Assembly (NCBI GenBank): GCA_027627225.1
Contig: CM051026.1
Location: 1,940,001-2,004,000 of the forward strand
Direction of reading: 5' to 3'
Source: Congeria kusceri
Lineage: Eukaryota; Mollusca; Bivalvia; Myida; Dreissenidae
DNA: 64,000 bases
Under the pieces are notes generated by a model that saw nothing but the letters and a program-made list of their open reading frames with translations, was not told where the DNA came from and did no database searches. The first letter of the stretch is position 1; each line of letters starts with the position of its first letter. The position numbers and the translations under genes were made by a program. Below are positions 33,993 through 46,274 of this stretch, one piece after another.

Positions 33993-34409
33993 ATCTTCTA
34001 TATATATATTTGGGCCAATTGTATATTGCTTCAAATAAAAAGACGCAAATTAGTGTGTGAAACATTAGTGAAGATTTTGTTGGTGTTTTATTATCGGTAA
34101 TAGTTTTATTGGATGTGTTTGTAATTTGGATGTTTTTATATTTTATACAAGGTCCGTATTCACCAACCCATTCTTAACATTAAGACGTAAGATAAAGACA
34201 ATGTTTAAAACTGTTCTGTTCTAAGAAGGCTGTAAATTTGAATCTTACTTGGTGTTCGCCATGTATAAGTATAGCACACTTTATTAAGAAAGATTTGTTT
34301 ATAAAATATGCGATATTGTTACTAACAATTGTGCGAGCACACAAGTATTTGTCTGGAGTCTAGGTCTAGTCTTAATTCTGAAATCTAGGAGTTGTACGAA
34401 TACGGCGAA

Positions 34410-34442
34410 TCTTAATAGTTGGGCAGTCTGAGGAATTACCAC
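34410..34442 (+). pseudogene. 33-bp fragment of exon 7
   Basis: 'cttaatagttgggcagtctg' followed by 'aggaattaccac' matches exon 7 at about 30768-30799 with one difference. Ten further bases of the exon ('attcccaa..') follow after a 15-bp insert that repeats the upstream 'gaatacgg'. Too short to encode anything; a duplicated scrap. Confidence 0.7.
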
Positions 34443-35000
34443 GAATACGGGCCCGCTATTCCCAATGATAACGTGTTGGACTCTTTGCACAAGTGTTTAA
34501 CTACAAGTACTGATACATATATTTGTAACTGACAATTGAACGTATTATTCGCGGTTCCCAAACTATGATAAATCACGTCAACATTTTTTTTATTTGTTTC
34601 ATGTTTTGTCTTATGTTTTGTATTTTGTTTACTAGTTGTACTACGTGGATAACACATGATTGTAAAGATACATTGAACGTATCAGAATTGTAACAATATA
34701 TTAATTACGTTATATGCATTAATTTACTATGAATTGGATAACATACTGCGCAGTGCTTTGCTGCCCATTATCTCGAATTCATAACTATGATTATTGTAAA
34801 AATGTTTCTCTATATATGGCGGAGGGTGATCTATATAGTCATTGTTTTCATGAAATATTTGGTGAATATATTTGAAGGTTTAATAAACACATCAGCAAAT
34901 GTTTAGTTTGACATAAGGCAATGATCATTTTGTTCCAACAAAAGTGGAATATACATTATACATCGTCCCATTGAAAGAACGTTCGATCAGCATATGTAAA

Positions 35001-37293
35001 AACAGGCTAATGTCACCTTCTGCCTCTCTCAAACAGGCTATTAGCACCTTCTGCCTCTCTCAAACAGGCTAATAGCAACTTATGCCTCTCTCAAACAGGC
35101 TAATATCACCTTCTGCCTCTCTCAAACAGGCTAATAGCACCTTATGCCTCTCTCAAACAGGCTAATATCACCTTCTGCCTCTCTCAAACAGGCTAATAGC
35201 ACATTCTGCCTCTCTCAAACAGGCTAATAGCACCTTCTGCCTCTCTCAAACAGGCTGATAGCTTCTGCATCTCTCAAACAGGCTAATAGCACCTTCTGCA
35301 TCTCTCAAACAGGCCAATAGCACATTCTGCCTCTCTCAAACAGGCTAATAGCACCTTCTGCCTCTCTCAAACAGGCTAATATCACCTTCTGCATCTCTCA
35401 AACAGGCTAATAGCACCTTCTGCCTCTCTCAAACAGGCTAATAGCAACTTCTGCCTCTCTCAAACAGGCTAATAGCACCTTCTGCCTCTCTCAAACAGGC
35501 TAATAGCACCTTCTGCCTCTCTCAAACAGGCTAATAGCACCTTCTGCCTCTCTCAAACAAGCTAATAGCACCTTCTGCCTCTCTCAAACAGGCTAATAGC
35601 ACCTTCTGCCTCTCTCAAACAGGCTAATAGCACCTTTTGCCTCTCTCAAAAAGGCTAATAGCACCTTCTGCCTCTCTCAAACAGGCTAATAGCACCTTCT
35701 GCCTCTCTCAAACAGGCTAATAGCACCTTCTGCCTCTCTCAAACAGGCTAATAGCACCTTCTGCCTCTCTCAAACAAGCTAATAGCACCTTCTGCCTCTC
35801 TCAAACAGGCTAATAGCACCTTCTGCCTCTCTCAAACAGGCTAATAGCACATTCTGCCTCTCTCAAAAAGGCTAATAGCACCTTCTGCCTCTCTCAAACA
35901 GGCTAATAGCACCTTCTTCCTCTCTCAAACAGGCTAATAGCACCTTCTGCCTCTCTCAAACAGGCTAATAGCACCTTCTGCCCTCTCAAACAGGATAATA
36001 GCACTTTCTTCCTCTCTCAAACAGGCTAATAGCACCTTCTGCCTCTCTCAAACAGGCTAATAGCACCTTCTGCCTCTCTCAAACAGGCTAATAGCACCTT
36101 CTGCCACTCTCCAACAGGCTAATAGCACCATCTGCCTCTCTCAAACAGGCTAATAGCACCATCTGCCTCTCACAAACAGGCTAATAGCACCTTCTGCCTC
36201 TCTCAAACAGGCTAATAGCACCTTCTGCCTCTCTCAAACAGGCTAATAGCACCTTCTGCCTCTCTCAAACAGGCTAATAGCACCATCTGCCTCTCTCAAA
36301 CAGGCTAATAGCACCTTCAGCATCTCTCAAACAGGCTAGTAGCACCTTCTGCCTCTCTCAAACAGGCTAATAGCACATTCTGCCACTCTCAAACAGGCTA
36401 ATAGCACCATCTGCCTCTCTCAAACAGGCTAATAGCACCATCTGCCTCTCTCAAACAGGCAAATAGCGCCATCTGCCTCTCTCAAACAGGCTAATAACAC
36501 CTTCGGCCTCTCTCAAACAGGCTAATAGCACCTTCTGCCTCTCTCAAACAGGCTAATAGCACCTTCTGCCTCTCTCAAACAGGCTAATAGCACCTTCTGC
36601 CTCTCTCAAACAGGCTAATAGCACCTTCTGCCACTCTCCAACAGGCTAATAGCACCATCTGCCTCTCTCAAACAGGCTAATAGCACCATCTGCCTCTCAC
36701 AAACAGGCTAATAGCACCTTCTGCCTCTCTCAAACAGGCTAATAGCACCTTCTGCCTCTCTCAAACAGGCTAATAGCACCTTCTGCCTCTCTCAAACAGG
36801 CTAATAGCACCATCTGCCCCTCTCAAACAGGCTAATAGCACCTTCAGCCTCTCTCAAACAGGCTAGTAGCACCTTCTGCCTCTCTCAAACAGGCTAATAG
36901 CACATTCTGCCACTCTCAAACAGGCTATTAGCACCATCTGCCTCTCTCAAACAGGCTAATAGCACCTTCTGCCTCTCTCAAACAGGCAAATAGCGCCATC
37001 TGCCTCTCTCAAACAGGCTAATAGCACCTTCTGTCTCTCTCAAACAGGCTAATAGCACCTTCTGCCTCTCTCAAACAGGCTAATAGCACCTTCTGCCTCT
37101 CTCAAACAGGCTAATAGCACCTTCTGCCTCTCTCAAACAGGCTAATAGCACCTTCTGCCTCTCTCAAACAGGCTAATAGCACCTTCTGCCTCTCTCAAAC
37201 AGGCTAATAGCACCTTCTGCCTCTCTCAAACAGGCTAATAGCACCTTCTGCCTCTCTCAAACAGGCTAATAGCACCTTCTGCCTCTCTCAAAG
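35001..37293. repeat. 31-bp minisatellite, about 74 units
   Basis: Unit 'caaacaggctaatagcacc' + 'ttctgcctctct'. Variant units (ccatctg, ccactctcc, cacaaac, ctagtag, caaatagcgcc) recur at exactly 527 bp, i.e. 17 units, between about 36101-36470 and 36628-37000. The last ten or so units are nearly identical. No long frame runs through it. Confidence 0.98.
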
Positions 37294-38219
37294 CACGATA
37301 TTTGCTGCCTAAATGCATATTTTTATAAAGTTTTTACCAAGCCTAAGGTTAAGAATGTGGCGTGGCTTCAGACTGGTTTAAACCACATCGACTTGCATTA
37401 AAAAGTGTTTTGGCGTAGATATTTTTATTGTTGCCTTTTTAAGTTAATCAATTTTAATATTTGTGTTTATTGTATATTGTATTTTCACTTATCATGAACT
37501 GTTATCTTTTTATTTACTTAATCGAACTAGCATTGCCCTCTTACATTGACATTGTTAGGTAAACCTAATTAACTGTGTGATCACGGTTTTGTACATTTTT
37601 ACATCTCAAAAAGGCGAGATCAGCAAAATAACATCGTTAAATACATGTTATTGCGACATATAAAATTGCGAACTGGAATACATTCTGATTGATAGTTTTT
37701 CCAACAATTAAATTTAATGTAGATTATTTGTTCAAAACTTAATGTCGGGTTGAAATTGTTTGCGAAACTTTAAACACATACTCAAACTGTTTTCTGATCT
37801 AGTTTGTCACACATCTACATATTCATTTTGATTGATATATTTTCTGCTTGTGTTATTGATACTATTTTCAATTTCATTCTGTGTACATGTAATCATATTA
37901 TATTTTATGATATCATAGTGTGAAATTTTATTAATATTTTATACTGTAGAATTCTGCATTGTTTTGAACAGTAATGAAATAAAATAAATGTTTGGCAAAA
38001 TATATTCATAGTTGAAAATAGTCTATGAAAGTTGACGTCAACACACTCATCTATTAATTGATAATATTTTTAACTTCATTTAATCACATTCTATTGTATA
38101 ATTGTTGTACATAATATAAACTGTATATATTAAAATAACGCTATGTGTGTGGATGTGTAAACATGCTAAATTCCAATGAAAATACTACGATACCTAATAC
38201 CTAAATACAACATATACGA
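37294..38219. other. AT-rich noncoding DNA
   Basis: No coding sequence, repeat unit or hairpin recognised. Confidence 0.45.
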
Positions 38220-38741
38220 ATGTGATTTGTATAAATAAACTGTGCCGAAGCTTATTTGTGCAGGTGTGTATGGATTTATGAATGGTATTCTTATTCGTGT
38301 GTTAATTTCATAATAGCACATGCGTGTAACCTTGAAGTTTTTAAATGGTTATTTTGGAATTTAATTTCTACTTTATTTTAATTTTTTAAGTGTATGATTT
38401 CTGAGTTGTGTTTGCCGTGATGAAATATTTTGTAGTGACCACAAATAATTTGCCTCTAAATGATGTTATGACTTTTCTCATAAGCGTTAATAGATTGAGG
38501 ATGTTATTAAAATTGCATTTATTTTGTGTTACGTTGATGATGCATTTTACCTTTGAACATATTGTGTTTATTTGTGAGAGTTTTACTTTTAAACTTGATT
38601 TTCTGTACTTTTCTATTGTCGTATATTCTTTATCGTACTTGAAGACGAGTCATCCAATTGAATTACTCAACAAAATTATGTACATCATTGTTAAATGTGT
38701 TTGGAGACGTATCAGTGCCTAGTAACATTTTATAGATCAGG

Positions 38742-39001
38742 GCCCGTATTCACGAAGCTCCTTAGGGAAAGCCTAAGTAAATTTCTTAAATTCAGAAAAT
38801 TCCTTAAGTCTCTGGCTGTTTTACGTACAGGTCTATTTACATTTAAATGTTTTTAACTAGTTAACATTGCTTAAATGTTTGGTATTATACCATTTTGTCA
38901 TTATATATCATTGGATTTCACGTAGAAAATTTGATATAAAATTTTCACTTAAGTACAACTTAATTTAAGATTTCCCTTAGGAGCTTTATGAATACCAGCC
39001 C
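38742..39001. mobile_element. Palindromic MITE-like element
   Basis: Starts 'gggcccgtattcacgaagct' and ends with the imperfect inverse ('ggagctttatgaataccagccc'). 'ccttaggg' / 'cccttagg' lie just inside. About 260 bp, AT-rich centre, no coding potential. Confidence 0.75.
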
Positions 39002-40190
39002 AGTGATGTTTTTTTAAATGCTTATTTTGACTTACACACTTGTTTTGTTGGTTTAATAGTGCGCGTGATCGTAGAGTTATGGTTAGGCCATAGTCGTACT
39101 ATGGTATGAGACGTAAGATATTATAAGAATCAATATGTTTTAATTAAATGTGTTTTATCGTTATTTTACAAGTAACACAAATAATGTGTAGAATATGCAT
39201 GATTTTGTCGTCAGTTTACATTTGTGAAATATTTCGTTTTATTGGTAGGGTACCACAATTACGTGATTTCTTTAATTATTGAACTATATGCAAGATAGAA
39301 TTGCTGATCCCCAACTTTGGTAAACGTTGACTATTCCAATATTTTCTTTAAATACGAATTACATTTTATGTCGTCTTCACTGATGTCTTGTTTTATATTC
39401 GATGTGCTATCTAAATACATGTTCACGTACAAAGTGTGAATTATGACATAGCATTCAAAGCACAAAGACCGATGTATATACACATTAAAACGTTTGACTA
39501 TGCACACGTTGAGCAATAAATTTTTTTTTCAATTTAAATTTATGAAACCTTGTTTACATATTTACAGCCACAGTTTATTAACTGGGTGTGTGAGTGTCGG
39601 AATTTATCAATTGTGTTATAATTCCTGTACAAAGTGCACATCATTGCATGCCAATGGCCTTGTAATATTAACCGGTTGTTATTTGGAAAGTTTATTTAGT
39701 GTCTGCTGTAGTTTAGCATGTTCGTTAATATTTTCTGCGTTTTGTTTGTCATGCTGATATATATTGTGTGTAAAACCAATAATTTGTCTCATTTTAGTTT
39801 AATTGCGTTTGTGATAAAGGGTAATAGATTAGTAATGCTGCTAATGTTGTATTTTTGTTACGTGTATGATAAATGCTACTTGAAAAATTTAGTGAACACA
39901 GTTGTTACGTGCATGTTTATGATATTACATGCATGTTTATGATATTTGTGTTTTACTTTTATGTTTGTATTTATCTATTTTTACTTGTATTGTAAAAATT
40001 ATCATCATACCTAAAAAAGAATAATTCGAATCAAACACACAACAACAATCGATTACATTATTTCTTTTTAGAGCTGTCGTGGTGGAAAATCATTTCCCGT
40101 TTATAAAATTTGTTTTTCAGATCTATGGTGTTTTGACATACAATAATCGTTTTAAAAAGATTATTGCTGTAATATCAGTGTAAATAGCCC

Positions 40191-40437
40191 TGGGGTCCAG
40201 AAACATCTTAAGTAAACTCTTATCCTTATCCTTAATTTCGTCATTTATCTCCATGTATACACACAATTTTGCTAAATGTTCACTAATTATAAACTTATTA
40301 TTAATTTCTACTTACTAAGCTGTAATTGGATTCATTTATTTATATGAAGTTTTACAAATTTAACCTTAACAAAATTGGAACTTAATTGAACAAAATAAAA
40401 TAAACTTAAGATGTTTCAGGAATATGACTCCTGAATG
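40191..40437. mobile_element. Palindromic MITE-like insertion, absent from the 60.5-kb copy
   Basis: Inner arms 'ccagaaacatcttaagt' and 'acttaagatgtttcaggaa'. The matching block at about 60515-60545 lacks it, reading 'aacccctattgtttttgg' across the site. Confidence 0.65.
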
Positions 40438-40547
40438 TAGTTTATTGTATGTAAAACAGTAGCCCAAAGCACTGTTAACATGTTTTGTTTGTTTCACTGT
40501 TATTGCAACTGGCTCATGTAAAATAAATAGCCTTATGTAATGCGATG

Positions 40548-40879
40548 TTAAAGCAGCAGTCCAGAAATATGTTAATTACGACAAAACTTTACAGAAATCG
40601 TTTCTAATAGACATCACACCGATCAATATACAAAAATGCGCATTGAAATCGGTGAAGTAATAATGTTTTGGTCATTTTTTTTCGTCTGTTTTCTATAGGC
40701 GATAACTGGCGATGCCTCAGGAGTAAATCAGCATGTACATTAGTGTATATTCCGTTCCTACCCAGCGGTTTCGAACATAGAAAATATATGATTTCAGACG
40801 AATAAAAACCATTAACGTTTATAAGAACTTCTGCCAAATTATTATGTATTGAATGAGATTCCATGGACTGCGGCTTTAA
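40548..40879. mobile_element. MITE with TTAAAGCxGCAGTCCA terminal inverted repeats
   Basis: 332 bp bounded by TTAAAGCAGCAGTCCA and TGGACTGCGGCTTTAA, with GATG on both outer sides (40544-40547 and 40880-40883). The matching site near 60639 has GATG once and no insert. The open minus frame inside is not conserved and is not called. Confidence 0.8.
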
Positions 40880-40979
40880 GATGTTTTTATTTATAAATAT
40901 CGTTTGCCTTTGCTTGTTTTTTACGATGTTAGGTGTGGTGCGCCTTTACACTGTTTCAAATTTGTAAATTGAAGTTTGT

Positions 40980-42400
40980 TAGCTCACCTGAGCACAACGT
41001 GCTTATGGTGAGCTTTGTAATCGTATTTTGTCCGTCGTCCGTAGTTTATCGTCAACATATTGTCTTGTGAACACTGTATAGATCACATTTATTGCCCGAT
41101 CCTCATGCAAAGTGCACACAACATTTGATCCAATGATATCTCGGACGAATTCGAAACTGGGTTGTGTGGTGTCAAAAACTAGGTCTCTAGGTCAAATTGA
41201 AGCACTTAGTTTGTAAACATTCTAGAGGCCACATCTCTTCCTTATATGGTTATATTGAAAACTTTAAAAACATTTTTGTCTGTAACCACTGGCTTAATTT
41301 TGCAATAATTTCATATAAATGGTCCTTGAATGACCATCTTTCAAATTCCTTCAAATCGGTTCGATTCTTGAAAAAATCATAACCTCCAGTGGGCCGGGCA
41401 GTTTTTCTTATATGGCTACATAACAAACTTTAAAAATCTTCTTGATCAAAACCACTTTCTAGATTTCAAATTTACTTCAAAGATTTGGTCCTAAGATGAC
41501 AACTTTACCAAATTCCTTCGATTCATTTTGATTTGTTAAACCAACATGTCTGCTGCGTCGTGCGTTGTACGTCGTCTTGTGCTTTAGGTCAACTTTAAAA
41601 AAAGCTTGTGAACACTCTAGAGGCCAAATGTTTTGCCCAGTCAACATGACATTTGCTCAGAACATTTGTCCTTATGATATCTAGGTTGATTTCAAAAATC
41701 GTTCAAAAATGGTTCTTCTCTGTTGAAAGTCAGGGCCACCCGGGGGACGAGCAGCTTTCCTTATATGGCTATATTGAAAACTTTAAAATTCTTCTTGTCT
41801 GTAACTATTTATCTGGATTTTGAAATAATTTCATAGAAATGTTCCTTGGCGGACCATCTACCTTATTCCCTCCAATCGTTTTGATTCGATAACAAACATG
41901 ACCGCCAGGGGGCGGGGCAGTTTTTCTTAAACCGCTTGCTGGATTTTAAATGAATTTCACAGAAATAGTCCTAGTCTGACATTCTACCTAATTCGTTCAA
42001 ATCTTTTTGATTCGTTATAAACATGGCCCCGCATCAAATTTTACTTTTTATGGCAATATGGAGTATAGGTAATAATGAAACTCTAGAGACATCATCAGGA
42101 GAAAAACTGATCCTTTATTTGAGGCAATTGACCATTTGCCTCAAACATTCCTTTTGTCAGAATCCGCACGCTTGATCTCAAACGTATTTCACAGAAATGG
42201 TCGTTGTGTGACATTCTACTAAACCCCTCTTTTTGTCCGTCGTGCGTCGCCCTTCGTCAACATTTACCTTGTCAGCACTCTATAAACCACAATTATTGCC
42301 AAATCTTTTTGAAATTTGCCCAGAACATTTACTCCGATGATAAATCGGAGAAGTTCGAAACTGTGCCATGTGGTGTCAAAAACTATATATAAAAACTAAA
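40980..42400. mobile_element. Tandem-core element starting 'gctcacctgagcac'
   Basis: The left end has 'agctcacctgagcacaacgt' and 'tggtgagct', then a 'ccgtcgtcc' stretch. Diverged units follow with 'cttatatggctatattgaaa', 'gtctgtaac', 'aaataatttcatagaaatg' and 'tccttga' (about 41230, 41400, 41760 and later). The 'gtcgtgcgtcg...gtcaac' head recurs at about 41545 and 42235, so it is internally rearranged or nested. Non-coding. Confidence 0.6.
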
Positions 42401-42855
42401 TCGAATATATCTAAATTTAAAAGAATATCCTAAAATGGGCAATACAAAATAGTAATAAGACAAAGCATACAATTTTAAGGTGTTTCGATCTATAAAACTG
42501 TGGGGAAGTTACTCAAAACTGCAAGATTCCAAATCAAAACTTTGTAATATCATCAACTTATTTTAAGTGACACACATTCGCAAAATGCAAGATTTCCAAC
42601 AACAATATATATTCAAAACTTAAAAATAACATGAACTGAGATTCATGACTTATATAATTTACAATATCATTCATCGACTGAGATCTTAATATTACGAAAT
42701 TACACAAAGTGTGTCATTATATGCATATTTTATACGCTTTATATGTTTACAACTTCCTCAATATTTCACACTGTCAAACATGTTTTTTTTGGTTCAGGCA
42801 TCCGAAAATCTACCAGCCCGAGGACTCTAAACATAAAATCAAATTTTCTTGGCCT
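42401..42855. other. AT-rich noncoding DNA
   Basis: Nothing recognised beyond short AT runs. Confidence 0.4.
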
Positions 42856-43046
42856 TACTGTGATCTTGTTGCTAGGTAATCGGATACGAATATGAGTGTG
42901 ATCTTGTTGCTATGTAAACGGATACGAATATGAGTGTGATCTTGTTGCTATGTAAACGGATACGAATATGAGTGTGATCTTGTTGCTATGTAAACGGATA
43001 CGAATATGAGTGTGATCTTGTTGTTAGGTAAACGGCTACGAGTATG
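42856..43046. repeat. 38-bp tandem repeat, five units
   Basis: Unit 'gtgatcttgttgctatgtaa' + 'acggatacgaatatgagt'. The three central units are identical; the first and last carry substitutions. Confidence 0.95.
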
Positions 43047-43860
43047 ATTGTTTACTTACAGCGATATGCAAAGAGAAGTAAGATCCTATTGATAATTGGA
43101 TTCAGAGTGTTGGCTATTTGCCACGTATTTACTTTTATTGTAATTATTGTTCTGCCAGCGTGTTGATTTAAGGTAGGATTAACATTCGTCTCATACGGTA
43201 TTTGAGCTTCGCATAGGAAACTAAGTAAAATAATATATTGGTAAACAATTTATTTTGAGGTACAGAAATGTGCATTGATGTTAAGATCTTAATACGAGCT
43301 GCAGATTCATTTCGCTCGTCGAACAATTAATTGTGATATATATTTTAACATCAATTATTTTACGTGTATTACTGCTAAATATAGAATTGTATTATCATTT
43401 AGGTACAAGTTTATTTTGAAAGCCTACAGTGTATCCAAATCTGTTTTAAAATTCTAGACATGTTGGACTAAGCATTTAAATTTCATTTTTCTTTAACAAG
43501 TAACACAGTCACTGCTTGTGAAGTTATTCCCATACTGGTTACGTTACCCTCCTTCCATCTGTTAGTACGTACGACCTTTCTTCTGTTCAAGAAATTATGG
43601 ATCCTGTGATAACTCAACAAAAATAAATTCGATTACTATAGAGGACTATGAATATACATGTCGCGGTATTGTTGTATTAGTACAAATTGTGGTTTCTTTG
43701 GCAACAGTCTTCGAACATATTGATTTCTGGTCTGATTAGGATGGAGTATGAAGAAGTTAGACATTGTAGAAACAACAGAAGTTATAACTGACCTTCATCC
43801 GTCTGCCCGAGAACATTTGGATCCCGTGCTAAATCAACAAGTTCAGAAGCAAATTGTGTA
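43047..43860. other. Noncoding DNA
   Basis: No supported coding sequence or repeat. The DNA borders the 3' end of the retrotransposon at about 43863. Confidence 0.4.
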
Positions 43861-43862
43861 CG

Positions 43863-46274
43863 TATAGAATAGAATAGTTTATTTTTCGACTTAAGCATAT
43901 AAAGCTCATCGTCATTAACACACATACACAATAACAACATGCGTTTGAAGTAAATACAAAACATACATCATTTCGAAGATAAATCAATTTAAATAGACAC
44001 AAAATAAACATGTTTTCGTGAGAATGTCACATGGATGAGGTTAATACATAGTGACTACATAATGTCACACGTATTTTAACAATTTCAACAATATTACATT
44101 ATTTGTACATGTTTTCTTTGTGAAAAAATATATATATTTTATACTACATATATATGACATTTTCTCGTATTTTAAAGCATTTTATACAAAAAATAGCTAG
44201 TTTTCTTAAAAATATTTTGTTTGAACTATTTATTAGTTCGATAAACTTGTACATATTTGGACGGGATCTATAATACTTTGGAATTAATGTATTCCTGACA
44301 TCAGCATAATAAGGGCATTTAAGAACAAAGTGATATTCATCCTCGATGTCATTTAGGTTGCATAACACACATTTGCGTTGATCTCGGACACTGTTATGGT
44401 GTCTACCCGTTTCTATAAATAATTTGTGAGACGACAAACGTAATTTAGAAATAATATTCCTATGTTTGATATTTTCAACAATATCAAGATACGATGATCT
44501 TTCGAATACTGGTTTTAGTTCCTTATATAGAATCATTGAGCTAGATGATGTGACACTGACATTCCAGCTAGTGATGTACTGGTCTCGTAATCTGTTTTTA
44601 AGTAACGGGATAAATTGATCTTCACTGATTCAGGGAATAGCCATACATCGGCAAAACCGGTTTGGTTAAGAATGTCCCGTACTTTCGATGTCCAATTGTT
44701 TGTGTCATTTTTGCATTCAATTTCTAATCTCTGTAATAACGCAATTTGTTTAAGAATACAATTTCCCTGTTTTAAAGTGTATAATTTTAAAAAATATTTA
44801 ACGATCCTGACATATCTGTCTATATACAGGGGGAATCGACCAACTTCGGCATATAACGATAATGAATTTGTTGACATTTTTACATTTAATAGTCTTTTAC
44901 AAAATTTACGATCAACGCGTTCAATGTTTTCCGCTTTGATAAATCCCCAAACCTCGCAGTTATAGTTTAAAATTGATAATACATATGCGTTAAATAAATT
45001 GAACATGATATTTATAGGTACGCTCATGTCTTTTGTTAGGGTGAACAAAGAATGCATCGCTTTTATTGCTTTGCCATATAGAGTATTTGTTGCGGGCACA
45101 AATGATCCACCACTTGACATGACAATTCCAAGGTAATTAAAATTTTTCACAATTTCTAATTCTTGACCTTTATATGTCCATTTTAATGTTTTACTAATTG
45201 CCCCTCCCTTTCGGAATACCATGACCTTGGTTTTTTCAATGTTAACTGTTAAATTCCACTTATCACAGTAGGTTTCTAAATTGTTTAATGATTCTTGTAA
45301 GCCCTCCTGGGTTTCAGAAAATAAAACCGCGTCGTCAGCGAATAATAATAGGTAGATCGATATTTGATCTAGCGTAATGCCAGCGTTTATTCCATTTTGC
45401 AAATCGAATTCGATGTCATTAATAAACAGCGAGAACAATATGGGCGAGGTTATCTCCCCCTGAAATATACCAACGTTACTACTGAATATGTCTGATAAAT
45501 TACCATGTGTTTAACCTGTAATTTAACTTCTTCGTACATGGATCGAATAAGGGTTATGAGTTTTCCGTCGATGCCCACATTAATCATTTTATTCCATAAT
45601 TGACCGCGATTGATGACGTCATATGCCTTCCGGTAGTCAATATAGCAACAATATAGTTTATCTTTATTCTGCAACTGCCTTTCTATCAGTGCATTAAGAA
45701 TAAATATTGCATCGACTGTGCTACAGTTTGGTTTAAAGCCGAATTGTGCATCCGTTAGAATGTCATTTGTTTCTGCCCATTGTTTAAGACGTTCATTTAA
45801 TATACTTGTAAACAGTTTTGCAAAACAACTTATTAATGTAATCCCTCGATAATTATTTGGTTCTGAAATGTCCCCACGTTTATGTATTGGTATGATAACT
45901 CCGGATGACCAGCTGCGTGGAAAACGCTTTTTATCAAGTATGTAATTAAATAATATTTCTAATAGCTTGGCGATGACATGTATTGTTTCTGTAAAGTATT
46001 CATATATAATATTGTCATGCGCATGCGCTTTAATGTTTTTCAACCGTTTTGTTGCCTTTATTATTTCTTCTGTGGATATAGGATTATCTAGTTCGGGGTA
46101 TGAAGTTTCTGTGTTTTGCCTATTATCAAATTCATGTAAGAAAGTTTCGGCATCAAACGAATTCATATTAACGTCACCTTCATCCGCTAATCTACTGAAA
46201 TAATCATGAAATTCATTTACCGGTATCGTATTTGAGTTTTGTACGTATAAATGTCTAATGAAGATGATGCACAT
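43863..46274 (-). pseudogene. Non-LTR retrotransposon relic (reverse transcriptase)
   Basis: The minus-strand frame 46274-45450 holds reverse-transcriptase motifs: 'NNYRGITLISCFAKLF', 'DAQFGFKPNCSTVDAIF', and motif A 'YIDYRKAYD'. After a shift near 45490 comes 'FQGEITSPILFSLFIND', then motif C 'LLLFADDAVLFSE'. Thumb and connector follow ('NFNYLGIVMS', 'ILNYNCEVWGF'). After another shift near 44600 comes a terminal Cys/His knuckle, 'CVLCNLNDIEDEYHFVLKC'. The endonuclease part is missing, so the copy is 5'-truncated near 46280. The 3' end reads 'aactattctattctatacg' with a short pentamer repeat. The two frameshifts mark it as inactive. Confidence 0.9.

Larger units (their letters stand above)
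32961..34400. other. 3' flank of the main gene with hairpins
   Basis: No gene. Contains a palindromic block 'gtgaaataaaattttatattttcac' type (two copies, about 33541-33605), a CRE doublet (33767-33791) and a large inverted repeat (33866-33992). No clear AATAAA lies within 500 bp of the stop; 'gaaataaaa' at about 33545 is a candidate. Confidence 0.5.
38220..40920. repeat. Two diverged noncoding units matching 59.0-60.7 kb
   Basis: Unit one (about 38220-39300) and unit two (about 39300-40530) share blocks such as 'ataagcgttaatagatt...gttacgt' (38480, 39815). They match 59.04-59.5 and 59.74-60.65 kb: for example 'atcgtacttgaagacgagtc' at 38632 and 60389, and 'gtgatttctttaat' with 'tgcaagat' at 39262 and 59729. 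No frame is conserved between copies, so the short open frames here are not genes. The relation to the duplicated protease-like exon suggests a segmental duplication, although a dispersed repeat family is also possible. Confidence 0.65.

Noticed and set aside
35001..37293. CRISPR-like array
   Set aside because: Units are contiguous 31-mers without unique spacers, and the context is eukaryotic; it is a minisatellite.
38408..38722. 104-codon plus-strand frame, and similar frames at 39494-39942 and 60146-60379
   Set aside because: They lie in the homologous noncoding blocks, yet the reading frames are not conserved between copies.
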